A stretch of 64,000 bases of DNA from positions 335,849-399,848 of the forward strand of contig NW_027017961.1 in NCBI RefSeq assembly GCF_032854445.1, written 5' to 3'. Positions within the stretch are counted from its first letter, which is position 1. The number at the start of each line of letters is the position of its first letter. This document shows positions 40,901 to 54,400 of the stretch, in pieces. The stretch comes from Liolophura sinensis. Its lineage: Eukaryota > Mollusca > Polyplacophora > Chitonida > Chitonidae. Made by a program: the position numbers and the translations under genes. A model generated the notes under the pieces. The model saw only the letters and a list, made by a program, of their open reading frames with translations. It was not told the DNA's origin and made no database searches.

Positions 40901-41861
40901 ACAAGATGAACATTGTAATCATTATAATAGCATGTTCAGTTACAAGGTGAACATTGTAATCATTATAAAAACATGCCCAGATACAAGATGAACATTGTAA
41001 TACTTCTAATAGCATGTTCAGTTACGAAGTGAACATTGCAATCATTATAATAGCATGCTTAGTTTCAAGATAAACATTGTAATCATTATAATATCATTTT
41101 CAGTTACAAGATGAAGATTGTAATCGACATAATAGCATGTTCAGTTACAAGACGAACATTGTAATCATTGTAATAGCAAGTTCAGTTACAAAGTGAACAT
41201 TGTAATCATTATAAAAGCGTCAACAGTTACAAGATGAACATTGTAATCATTATAATAGCATGCTCAGTTACAAGATGAACATTGTAAACAGTATAATAGC
41301 GTGCTCATTTACAAAATGAACATTGTCATCATTATAATAGCATGCTAAGTTACAAGATGAACATTGTAATCATTATAAAAACATCATCAGTTACAAGGTG
41401 AACATTGTAATCAGTATACAAGCATGCTCAGTTGCAAAATGGACATTGTAATCATTACATTAGCATATTCACTTACAAGATGAATATTGTAATCATTATA
41501 ATAACATCATCAGTTACAAAATGAACATTGTATTCATTATATTAGCACGTTCAATTACAAGATGAACATTGTAATCATTAAAATATCATGCTAAGTTGCA
41601 AGATGAAAATTGTAATCGACATAATAGCATGTTCAGTTACAAGATGAACATTGTAATCATTGTAATAGCATGTTCAGATACAAAGTGAACATTGTAATCC
41701 TTATAATTGCATGTTCAGTTACAAGATGAACATTGTAATCATTACAAAAACATCATCAGTGTCAAGGTGAACATTGTAATCAGTATACAAGCATGCTCAG
41801 TTGCAAAATGGACATTGTAATCATTACAATAGCATATTCAGTTACAAGATGAACATTGTAA
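37987..41861 (+). repeat. 41-bp satellite array 6 (about 94 monomers) with a 612-bp duplication
   Basis: Starts like the other arrays behind long cassettes. Two near-identical stretches around the rare AAAGAATGCTCAG monomer (39831 and 40443) are offset by 612 bp, that is 14 monomers of 41 plus one of 38 (the shortened GTAATCATAATAG monomer). The duplicated region is roughly 39700-40930. Near 38934 it shares the CAGTTAAAACGTGAGG monomer with arrays 5 and 7. Confidence 0.95.
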
Positions 41862-42744
41862 GAAATATTTTTAGAATAAATCGCTTCCAAACTCTGGTAT
41901 ATTCACCTTAGTTTAACTAAACGCCATCATATCGTATTGATTTTAATTACATGTAATATTGTAATAGGCATGTTCTTAAGTCAAGTGGCCCTTTGTTAGA
42001 CTGTTTAGCCTTTCAAAACGGAAACTACAGGTATGCATATTTAAGAGAACTTAAGTTTGTCCTTTTTTAAAACCATTTTCTTCATTCCTCAATGAAAAAT
42101 ACATGCATTGTTTCGCACCCCTATTTGCAGCGTACTGGCAATGGGCCAAATGTGTAGAATACGATATCTGTGAAATTAATCTGACTGCAATAAGATCAGA
42201 AAATTCGACCCCAATTCTTTGATGGTTTTCTCTACGGTTCTTCTATATCGGGACTAGTCTTGCTGACAATGGTAACTCATGCTCGTCGGCAGGTACACGT
42301 ACGTTAATGAGATCAATAACTTTGTCTCTTTCTTTCAGGACAAATATGTAACTTATTAAACTAACGGTTTTGACAGATAAATGTAACAGCTCTGTGATCT
42401 CATCATGTTAGAAATGAAATAAAAAATGCGATATAGACGTACTTGAGCTCCTAATATGTTTTTTCCAGAGTGCTTACGGTGGACTTCGTTTGGATTCTGT
42501 GAGGGTTTTGATAGGTCTGTTATATGTTAATTGTGGATTACTGAAAACTCGCTCCACTAACATTATATATACAAACATGTATGCTTAAAGCCTTCCTTTC
42601 ACTAGGAAATAAAATAGCCTGAGTAGGAGCCTTGTCAGGTGGGGTTATGTATGGGAGGACTAAGGTTTGCCTGAAGTGAAAGACATAGGTACAGTAAATG
42701 GCGCAGAGACATACATGTCTTTACAGATAAATGTTATCTGATCG
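41862..42744. repeat. Block A, copy 7 (mosaic)
   Basis: Combines features of two subtypes. The left edge (GAAATATTTTTAG) and AAGTTTGTCC match copies 6 and 9, while CTCGCTCCACTAACATTATA and ATGTATGCTTAAAGCC match copy 2. Such a switch inside one copy fits gene conversion or exchange between cassettes. Private: CGTATTGATTTTAATTAC and AACTCATGCTCG. Confidence 0.8.
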
Positions 42745-42756
42745 TCAGTTGCACAG

Positions 42757-43122
42757 ACCGGCCCGGATAGCACAGTTGGTAGAGCGTCCGCTTCGGGACC
42801 GGTAGATCCAGGATCAATCCTTGGTCGAGTCACACCTAAGACTTTAAAAGAGGAAGTTGTGACTTCCTCGTTTGGCGTTCAGCATGAAGGGGGATAGTGC
42901 AACGACTGGTTGACCCGTTTCAGTATAATGGCTCGGGCGGGGCGGCTTACTTGCCTTCGGTAAGTCGTCTCAGTTATGCAGCACTAAATAAAAGAGCGGT
43001 GAAAATCCGTCCTGCAACAAGGAGGCACATTAAACGTGCATGCACCCTAATGATTCCTTCGTCGTCATATGACTGAAAAATTGTTGAGTACGACGTTAAA
43101 CCCCAAGCACTCACTCACTCAC
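42757..43122 (+). mobile_element. tRNA-derived SINE, copy 7
   Basis: A 366-bp copy in a short cassette. Target duplications are 42745-42756 and 43123-43134. The private substitution CAGTTATGCAGC replaces CAGTGATGCAGC in the body. Confidence 0.88.
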
Positions 43123-43144
43123 TCAGTTGCACAGCGACATACAT

Positions 43145-46100
43145 ACAAGATGAAGATTGTAATCGACATAATAGCATGTTCAGTTACAAAATGAACATTG
43201 TAATCATTGTAATAGCATGTTAAGTTACAAAGTGAACATTGTAATCCTTATAATTGCATGTTCAGTTACAAGATGAACATTGTAATCATTATAAAAACAT
43301 CATCAGCTGCAAGGTGAACATTGTAATCAGTATACAAGCATGCTCAGTTGCAAAATGGACATTGTAATCATTACAATAGCATATTCAGTTACAAGATGAA
43401 CATTGTAATCATTATAATCATGTGCTCAGTTACAAGGTGAACATTGTAATCATTACAATAGCGTGCTCAGTTACAAGATGAACATTGTAATCATTATAAA
43501 AACATGCCCAGTTACAAGATGAACATTGTAATAGTTAAAATAGCATGATCAGTTACGAAGTGAACATTGTAATCATTATAATAGCATGCTCAGTTGCAAG
43601 ATAAACATTGTAATCATTATAATATCATTTTCAGTTACAAGATGAAGATTGTAATCGACATAATAGCATGTTCAGTTACAAGATGAACATTGTAATCATT
43701 GTAATAGCATGTTCAGTTACAAAGTAAACATTGTAATCATTATAATAGCGTCAACGGTTACAAAATCACCATTGTAATCAATATAATAGCATGCTCAGTT
43801 ACAAAATGAATATTGCAATTATTATATTAGCATATGTAGTTACAAGATGAACATTGTAATCACTATTATAACATATGTAGTTACAAGATGAACATTTTAA
43901 TCATTATAAAAACATCATCAGTTACAAGGTGAACATTGTAATCAGTATAAAAGCATGCTCAGTTGCAAAATGGATATTGTAATCATTACATTAGCATATT
44001 CACTTACAAGATGAACATTGTAATCATTATAATAATGTGCTCAGTTACAAGGTGAACAATGTAATCATTGTAATAGCATGTTCAGTTACAAAGTGAACAT
44101 TGTAATCCTTATAATTGCATGTTCAGTTACAAAGTGAACATTGTAATCATTATAAAAACATCATCAGTTGCAAGGTGAACATTGTAATCAGTATACAAGC
44201 ATGCTCAGTTGCAAAATGGACATTGTAATCATTACAATAGCATATTCAGTTACAAGATGAACATTGTAATCATTATAATAATGCGCTCAGTTACAAGGTG
44301 AACCATGTAATCCTTGTAATAGCATGTTAAGTTACAAAGTGAACATTAAAATCCTTATAATTGCATGTTCAGTTACAAGATGAACATTGTAATCATTATA
44401 AAAACATAAACAGTTACAAGGTGAACATTGTAATCAGTATACAAGCATGCTCAGTTGCAAAATGGACATTGTAATCATTACATTAGCATATTCACTTACA
44501 AGATGAATATTGTAATTATTATAATAACATCATCAGTTACAATGTAAACATTGTATTCATTATATTAGCTCGTTGACTTACAAGATAAACATTGTAATCA
44601 TTATAAAAGCATGTTCAGCTACAAGGTGAACATAGTAATCATTTTAAAAACATGCTCAGTTGCAAGATGAAGATTGTAATCGACATAATAGCATGTTCAG
44701 TTATAAGATGAACATTGTAATCATTAAAAAAACATCATCAGTTGCAAGGTGAACATTGTAATCAGTATACAAGCATGCTCAGTTACAAGATGAACATTGT
44801 AATCAATATATTAGCATGCTCAGTTACAAGGTGAACATTGTAATCATTATATTAGCACGCTCAGTTACAAGGTAAACATTGTAATCATTTTACTAGTATC
44901 CTCTGTTACAAGATGAACATTGTAATCATTATAATAGCATGCTCAGTTACAAGGTGAACATTGCAATCATTATAATTGCATCATCAGTTACAAAATAAAC
45001 ATTGTAATCATTTTAATAGCATGCTTAGTAACAAAATGAATATTGCAATCATTATATTAGCATATTTCATTACAAGATGAACATTGTAATCATCATAATA
45101 GCATATTCGGTTACAAGATGAACATTGCAATCAGTATAATAGCATGCTCAATTACAAGATGAACATTGTAATTATTATAATATTATGCTTAGTTACAAGA
45201 TGAACATTGTAATCATTATACTAGTATGCTCAGTTACAAGATGGACATTGTAATCATTACATTAGCATATTCACTTACAAGATGAACATTGTAATCATTG
45301 TAATAGCATGTTCAGTTACAAAATGAACATTGTAATCCTTATAATTGCATGTTCAGTTACAAGATGAACATTGTAATCATTATAAAAACATTATCAGTTG
45401 CAAGGTGAACATTGTAATCAGTATACAAGCATGCTCAGTTGCAAAATGGACATTGTAATCATTACAATAGCATATTCAGTTACAAGATGAACATTGTAAT
45501 CATTATAATCATGTGCTCAATTACAAGGTGAACATTGTAATCATTACAATAGCGTGCTCAGTTACAAGATGAACATTGTAATCATTGTAAAAACATGTCC
45601 AGTTACAAGATGAACACTGTAATAGTTAAAATAGCATGTTCAGTTACGAAGTGAACACTGTAATCATTATAATAGCATGCTCAGTTGCAAGATAAACATT
45701 GTAATCATTATAATATCATTTTCAGTTACAAGATGAAGATTGTAATCGACATAATAGCATGTTCAGTTACAAGATGAACATTGTAATCATTGTAATAGCA
45801 TGTTCAGTTACAAAGTAAACATTGTAATCATTATAATAGCGTCAACGGTTACAAAATCACCATTGTAATCAATATAATAGCTAGTTCAGGTACAAAATGA
45901 ATATTACAATCATTATATTAGCATATTTCATAACAAGATGAATATTGTAATCATTATTATAGCATATGTAGTTACAAGATGAACATTGTAATCATTATAA
46001 AAACATCATCAGTTACAAGGTGAACATTATAATCAGTATAAAAGCATGCTCAGTTGCAAAGTGGACATTGTAATCATTACATTAGCATATTCACTTACAA

Positions 46101-49100
46101 GATGAACATTGTAATCATTGTAATAGCATGTTCAGTTACAAAGTGAACATTGGAATCATTATAAAAACATCATCAGTTGCAAGGTGAACATTGTAATCAG
46201 TATACAAGCATGCTCAGTTGCAAAATGGACATTGTAATCATCACAATAGCATATTCAGTTACAAGATGAATATTGTAATTATTATAATAATGTGCTCAGT
46301 TACAAGGTGAACAATGTAATCATTGTAATAGCATGTTCAGTTACAAAGTGAACATTGTAATCCTTATAATTCCATGTTCAGTTACAAAGTGAACATTGTA
46401 ATCATTATAAAAACATCATCAGTTGCAAGGTGAACATTGTAATCCGTATACAAGCATGCTCAGTTGCAAAATGGACATTGTAATCATTACAATAGCATAT
46501 TCAGTTACAGGATGAACATTGTAATCATTATAATATTGTGCTCAGTTACAAGGTGAACAATGTAATCATTGTAATAGCATGTTCAGTTACAAAATGAACA
46601 TTGTCATCCTTATAATTGCATGTTCAGTTACAAGATAAACATTGTAATCATTATAAAAACATCATCAGTTTCAAGGTGAACATTGTAATCAGTATACAAG
46701 CATGCTCAGTTGCAAAATGGACATTGTAATCATTACATTAGCATATTCACTTACAAGATGAATATTGTAATCATTATAATAACATCATCAGTTACAAAAT
46801 AAACATTGTATTCATTATTTTAGCTCGTTTACTTACAAGATAAACATTGTAATCATTATAAAAGCATGTTCAGTTACAAGGTGAACATTGTAATCATTAT
46901 AAAAACATGCTCAGTTACAAGATGAACATTGTAATTATTATAATAGCATGTTTAGTTACAAGGTGGACATTGTATTCAGTATAAAAGCATGCTCAGTTGC
47001 AAAATGGACATTGTAATCATTACATTAGCATATTCACTTGCAAGATGAATATTGTAATCAATATAATAACATCATCAGTTACAAAATGAACATTGTATTT
47101 ATTAAATTAGCACGTTCAATTACAACATGAACATTGTAATAATTATAATATCATGCTCAGTTTCAAGATGAAGATTGTAATCGACATAATAGCATGTTCA
47201 GTTACAAGATGAACACTGTAATCATTGTAATAGCATGTTCAGTTGCAAGGTGAACATTGTAATCAGTATACAAGCATGCTCAGTTGCAAGATAAACATTG
47301 TAATGATTACATTAGCATGTTCACTTACAAGATGAATATTGTAATCATTATAATAACATCATCAGTTACAAAGTTAACATTGTATTCATTATATTAGCAC
47401 GTTCAATTACAAGATGAACATTGTAATCATTATAAAAGCATGTTCAGTTACAAGGTGAACATTGTAATCATTATAAAAACATGCTCAGTTACAAGATGAA
47501 CATTCTAATCATTATAATAGCATGTTCAGTTACAAGGTGGACATTGTAATCAGTATAAAAGCATGCTCAGTTGCAAAATGGACATTGTAATCATTACATT
47601 AGCATATTTAGTTACAAGATGAATATTGTAATCATTATAATAACATCATCAGTTACAAAATGTACATTGTATTCATTATATTAGCACGTTCAATTACAAG
47701 ATGAACATTGTAATCATTATAATATCATGCTCAGTTTCAAGATGAAGATTGTAATCGACATAATAGCATGTTCAGTTACAAGATGAACACTGTAATCATT
47801 GTAATAGCATATTCAGTGACAAGATGAACATTGTAATCATTATAAAAACATCATCAGTTGCAAGGTGAACATTGTAATCAGTATACAAGCATGCTCAGTT
47901 GCAAGATAAACATTGTAATGATTACATTAGCATGTTCACTTACAAGATGAATATTGTAATCATTATAATAACATCATCAGTTACAAAGTAAACATTGTAT
48001 TCATTATATTAGCACGTTCAATTACAAGATGAACATTGTAATCATTATAAAAGCATGTTCAGTTACAAGGTGAACATTGTAATCTTTATAAAAACATGCT
48101 CAGTTACAAGATGAACATTCTAATCATTATAATAGCATGTTCAGTTACAAGGTGGACATTGTAATCAGTATAAAAGCATGCTCAGTTGCAAAATGGACAT
48201 TGTAATCATTACATTAGCATATTCACTTACAAGATGAATATTGTAATCATTATAATAACATCATCAGTTACAAAATGTACATTGTATTCATTATATTAGC
48301 ACGTTCAATTACAAGATGAACATTGTAATGATTATAATATCATGCTCAGTTGCAAGATGAAGATTGTAATCGACATAATAGCATGTTCAGTTACAAGATG
48401 AACATTGTAATCATTGTAATAGCATGTTCAGTTACAAAGTGAACATTGTTATTCCTTATAATTGCATGTTCAGTTACAAGATGAACATTGTAATCATTAT
48501 AAAAACATCATCAGTTCCAAGGTGAACATTGTAATCAGTATACAAGCATGCTCAGTTGCAAAATGGACATTGTAATCATTGCAATAGCATATTCAGTTAC
48601 AAGATGAACATTGTAATCATTATAATAATGTGCTCAGTTACAAGGTGAACATTGTAATCATTACAATAGCGTGCTCAGTTACAAGATGAACATTGTAATC
48701 ATTATAAAAACATGCCCAGTTACAAGATGAACATTGTAATAGTTAAAATAGCATGTTCAGTTACGAAGTGAACATTGTAATCATTATAATAGCATGCTCA
48801 GTTGCAAGATAAACCTTGTAATCATTATAATATCATTTTCAGTTACAAGATGAAGATTGTAATCGACATAATAGCATGTTCAGTTACAAGATGAACATTG
48901 TAATCATTATATTAGCACGTTCAGTTAAAACGTGAGGATTGTAATCGATATAATAGCATGTTCAGTTACAAGATGAATATTGTAATTATTGTAATGACAT
49001 GTTCTTTTACAAGGTGAACATTGTAATCATTATATTAAGATGTGCAGTTACAAGATGAACATTGTAATCAGTATAATAGCACGCTCAATTACAAAATGAA

Positions 49101-49477
49101 CATTGTAATTATTATAATATTATGCTTAGTTACAAGATGAACATTGCAATCATTATACTAGTATGCTCAGTTGCAAGATGAACATTGTAATCATTATAAT
49201 AGCATGCTCAAATACAAGATGAGCAATGTAATTATTATAATAGCATGCTCAATTACAAGATGAAAATTGTAATTAGTATAATAGCATGCTCAGTTACAAC
49301 ATGAACATTGTAATCATTATAATAGCATGTTCAGTTACATCATGAACATTGTAATCAGTATAATAGCATGCTCAGTTACAAAATTAATATTTTAATTATT
49401 ATACTAGTATGCCCAGTTACAAGATGAACATTGTAATCATTATAATAGCATGTTCAGTTACCAGATGAACATTGTAA
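43145..49477 (+). repeat. 41-bp satellite array 7 (about 154 monomers)
   Basis: The first 1.6 kb repeats array 1 order. Past about 44780 it changes to a distinct arrangement (TACTAGTATCCTCTG near 44890). Two stretches sharing GTAATGATTACATTAGC (47300 and 47915) are 615 bp apart, 15 monomers, marking another local duplication. The end (48900-49430) resembles the end of array 5 near 32820-33350 and of array 6 near 38920-39430. Confidence 0.95.
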
Positions 49478-50360
49478 GAATTATTTTTAGAATAAATCGC
49501 TTCCAAACTCTGGTATATTCACCTTAGTTTAACTAAACGCCATCATATCGTATTTATGTTAATTACATGTAATATTGTAATAGGCATGTTTTTAAGTCAA
49601 GTGGCCCTTTGTTAGACTGTTTAGCCTTTCAAAACGGAAACTACAGGTATGCATATTTAAGAGAACTTATGTTTGTCCTTTTTTAAAACCATTTTCTTCA
49701 TTCCTCAATGAAAAATACATGCATTGTTTCGCACCCCTATTTGCAGCGTACTGGCAATGGGCCAAATGTGTAGAATACGATATCTGTGAAGTTAATCTGA
49801 CTGCAATAAGATCAGAAAATTCGACCCCAATTCTTTGATGGTTTTCTCTACGGTTCTTCTATATCGGGACTAGTCTTGCTGACAATGGTAACTGATGCTC
49901 GTCGGCAGGTACACGTACGTTAATGAGATCAATAATTTTGTCTGTTTCTTTCAGGACAAATATGTAACTTATTAAACTAACGGTTTTGACAGATAAATGT
50001 AACAGCTCTGTGATCTCATCATGTTAGAAATGAAATAAAAAATGCGATATAGACGTACTTGAGCTCCTAATATGTTTTTTCCAGAGTGCTTACGGTGGAC
50101 TTCGTTTGGATTCTGTGAGGGTTTTGATAGGTCTGTTATATGTTAATTGTGGATTACTGAAAACTCGCACCGCTAATATTATATGTACAAACATGTATAC
50201 TTAAAGCCTTCCTTTCACTAGGAAATAAAATAGCCTGAGTAGGAGCCTTGTCAGGTGGGGTTATGTATGGGAGGACTAAGGTTTGCCTGAAGTGAAAGAC
50301 ATAGGTACAGTAAATGGCGCAGAGACATACATGTCTTTACAGATAAATGTTATCTGATCG
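49478..50360. repeat. Block A, copy 8
   Basis: Long-cassette subtype with CTCGCACCGC and TATACTTAAAGC, but the left edge GAATTATTTTTAG after CAGTTACCAGATGAAC is that of copies 1 and 3. Private changes: GGCATGTTTTTAAG, GTGAAGTTAATC, AATAATTTTGTCTG. Confidence 0.85.
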
Positions 50361-50372
50361 TCAGTTGCACAG

Positions 50373-50737
50373 ACCGGCCCGGATAGCACAGTTGGTAGAG
50401 CGTCCGCTTCGGGACCGGTAGATCCAGGATCAATCCTTGGTCGAGTCACACCTAAGACTTTAAAAGAGGAAGTTGTGACTTCCTCGTTTGGCGTTCAGCA
50501 TGAAGGGGATAGTGCAACGACTGGTTGACCCGTTTCAGTATAATGGCTCGGGCGGGGCGGCTTACTTGCCTTCGGTAAGTCGTCTCAGTGATGCAGCACT
50601 AAATAAAAGAGCGGTGAAAATCCGTCCTGCAACAAGGAGGCACATTACACGTGCATGCACCCTAATGATTCCTTCGTCGTCATATGACTGAAAAATTGTT
50701 GAGTACGACGTTAAACCCCAAGCACTCACTCACTCAC
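50373..50737 (+). mobile_element. tRNA-derived SINE, copy 8
   Basis: A 365-bp copy with the GAAGGGGAT deletion shared with copies 4 and 9. Target duplications are 50361-50372 and 50738-50749. Private: CACATTACACGTGC (others CATTAAACG). Confidence 0.88.
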
Positions 50738-50806
50738 TCAGTTGCACAGCGACATACATGTCTATACAGAAAAATGCTATCTGATCGCAGTCAGTGTAAA
50801 GTTCCT

Positions 50807-50941
50807 GACGGTGTTTACTGTGCAGCAGAGATTCAGGATGGTGCTTACTGTGTAGCAGAGTTTCAGGATGGTATTTACTGTGCAGCAGAGATTCAGGATG
50901 GTGTTTACGGTGCAACAGAGATTCAGTATGGTGTTAATTGA
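50807..50941 (+). repeat. 30-bp minisatellite, 4.5 units (cassette 8)
   Basis: Identical in organisation to the copies at 6919 and 36474. The one nearby private change is GTAAAGTTCCTG just before the first unit, where the others have GTAAAATTCCTG. Confidence 0.85.
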
Positions 50942-51466
50942 TTTAATCAACGATTCAGGAAAACACAGTGATCCAGGTTTAGAAGCTGCCTGACTTCAGG
51001 TTATATTAATATCTTGAAGTAATGATACTTCGTTGCTTGAAACCATTTAAACATCCGAATTCCACTGACTCTGTCAACACGCTGGATGAAAGAATAAATT
51101 GGAGTGAAATCAGTTAGAGAAACACATGATTTTCTATCGGCCTCACAACGTTTTACATTTTACTTACTTATTTAATTTTTGTTTGAGGAGGGCCTCAGTT
51201 ACCGAGGGGGTCAGCACGCCATCGCCCTTTGTAATCCCACATGGAACACTGGGGTTAGAGCTGATTTCCTAGCTGGCACCATCTTTTAAGTGCCAATATT
51301 GAGAAATGCCTTCTATTTCTTCTCAACGATCAACGGTACAAAGATGCAGTTTGGACCAAATACACGCTAAAAAGCTCATCTTATCCCCACACATTATCCA
51401 GACTAAATCTTTCATTTTTCCCCTCAGCTGAAATAGACTAAATCCAGTTAAATAGACTCGTGTTTT
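50942..51466. repeat. Block B, copy 8 (deleted form)
   Basis: A 525-bp form. The fragment of the second SINE runs from about 51190 to 51228 and stops at CGCCCT. The joint to TTGTAATCCCACATGG is the same as in cassette 9 (CTTTG) and one base different from cassette 2 (CTCTG). Confidence 0.8.
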
Positions 51467-54400
51467 ATAATAGCATGCTCAGTTACAAGATAAACATTGT
51501 AATCATTATATTAGCACGCTCACTTACAAGGTAAACATTGTAATCATTATAATAGAAAGCTCAGTTACAAGATGAAAATTGTAATCATAATAGCATGTTC
51601 AGTTACAAGATGAATATTGTAATCATTATAATAACATCATCAGTTACAAAATGAACATTGTATTCATTATATTAGCACGTTCAATTACAAGATGAACATT
51701 GTAATCATTATAATAGCATGTTCAGTTACAAGGTGAACATTGTAATCATTATAAAACCATGCCCAGTTACAAGATGAACATTGTAATACTTATAATAGCA
51801 TGTTCAGTTACGAAGTGAACATTGTAATCATTATAATAGCATCCTCAGTTGCAAGGTAAACATTGTAATCATAATAATATCATTTTCAGTTACAAGATGA
51901 AGATTGTAATCGACATAATAGCATGTTCAGTTACAAGACGAACATTGTAATCATTGTAATAGCATGTTCAGTTACAAAGTGAACATTGTAATCATTATAA
52001 TAGCGTCAACGGTTACAAGATGAACATTGTAATCGTTATAATAGCATGCTCAGTTACAAGATGAACATTGTAAACAGTATAATAGCGTGCTCAATTACAA
52101 AATGAATATTGTCATCATTATAATAGCATGCTAAGTTACAAGATGAACATTGTAATCATTATAAAAACATCATCAGTTACAAGGTGAACATTGTAATCAG
52201 TATAAAAGCATGCTCAGTTCCAAAATGGACATTGTAATCATTACATTAGCATATTCACTTACAAGATGAATATTGTAATCATTATAATAACATCATCAGT
52301 TACAAAAAAAACATTGTATTCATTATATTAGCACGTTCAGTTACAAGATAAACATTGTAATCATTATATTAGCACGCTCACTTACAAGGTAAACATTGTG
52401 ATCATTATAATAGAAAGCTCAGTTACAAGATGAAAATTGTAATCATAATAGCATGTTCAGTTACAAGATGAATATTGTAATCATTATAATAACATCATCA
52501 GTTACAAAATGAACATTGTATTCATTATATTAGCACGTTCAATTACAAGATGAACATTGTAATCATTATAATAGCATGTTCAGTTACAAGGTGAACATTG
52601 TAATCATTATAAAAACATGCCCAGTTACAAGATGAACATTGTAATACTTCTAATAGCATGTTCAGTCACGAAGTGAACATTGTAATCATTATAAAAGCAT
52701 GCTCAGTTTCAAGATAAACATTGTAATCATTATAATATCATTTTCAGTTAGAAGATGAAGATTGTAATCATTGTAATAGCATGTTCAGTTACAAAGTGAA
52801 CATTGTAATCATATAATAGCGTCAACAGTTACAAGATGAACATTGTAATCATTATAATAGCATGCTCAGTTACAAGATGAACATTGTAATCATTGTAATA
52901 GCATGTTCAGTTACAAAGTGAACATTGTGATCATTATAATAGCGTCAACGGTTACAAGATGAACATTGTAATCATTATAATAGCATGCTCAGTTACAAGA
53001 TGAACATTGTAAACAGTATAATAGCGTGCTCATTTACAAAATGAACATTGTCATCATTATAATAGCATGCTAAGTTACAAGATGAACATTGTAATCATTA
53101 TAAAAACATCATCAGTTACAAGGTGAACATTGTAATCAGTATAAAAGCATGCTCAGTTGCAAAATGGACATTGTAATCATTACATTAGCATATTCACTTA
53201 CAAGATGAATATTATAATCATTATAATAACATCATCAGTTACAAAATAAACATTGTATTCATTATATTAGCACGTTCAATTACAAGATGAACATTGTAAT
53301 CATTATAAAAGCATGTTCAGTTACAAGGTGAACATTGTAATCATTATAAAAACATGCTCAGTTACAAGATGAACATTGTAATCATTATAATAGCATGTTC
53401 AGTTACAAGCTGGACATTGTAATCAGTATAAAAGAATGCTCAGTTGCAAAATGGACATTGTAATCATTACATTAGCATATTTAGTTACAAGATGAATATT
53501 GTAATCATTATAATAACATCATCAGTTACAAAATGAACATTGTATTCATTATATTAGCACGTTCAATTACAAGATGAACATTGTAATCATTAAAATATCA
53601 TGCTAAGTTGCAAGATGAAGATTGTAATCGACATAATAGCATGTTCAGTTACAAGATGAACATTGTAATCATTGTAATAGCATGTTCAGTTACAAAGTGA
53701 ACATTGTAATCCTTATAATTGCATGTTCAGTTACAAGATGAACATTGTAATCATTATTAAAACATCATCAGTTGCAAGGTGAACATTGTAATCAGTGTAC
53801 AAGCATGCTCAGTTGCAAAATGGACATTCTAATCATTACAATAGCATATTCAGTTACAAGATGAACATTGTAATCATTATAATCATGTGCTCAGTTACAA
53901 GGTGAACATTGTAATCATTACAATAGCGTGCTCAGTTACAAGATGAACATTGTAATCATTATAAAAACATGCCCAGTTACAAGATGAACATTGTAATAGT
54001 TAAAATAGCATGATCAGTTACGAAGTCAACATTGTAATCATTATAATAGCATGCTCAGTTGCAAAATAAACATTGTAATCATTATAATATCATTTTCAGT
54101 TACAAGATGAAGATTGTAATCGACATAATAGCATGTTCAGTTACAAGATGAACATTGTAATCATTGTAATAGCATGTTCAGTTACAAAGTAAACATTGTA
54201 ATCATTATAATAGCGTCAACGGTTACAAAATCACCATTGAAATCAATATAATAGCATGCTCAGTTACAAAATGAATATTGCAATCATTATATTAGTATAT
54301 TTCATTACAAGATGAACATTGTAATCATTATTATAGCATATGTAGTTACAAGATGAACATTGTAATCATTATAAAAACATCATCAGTTACAAGGTGAACC

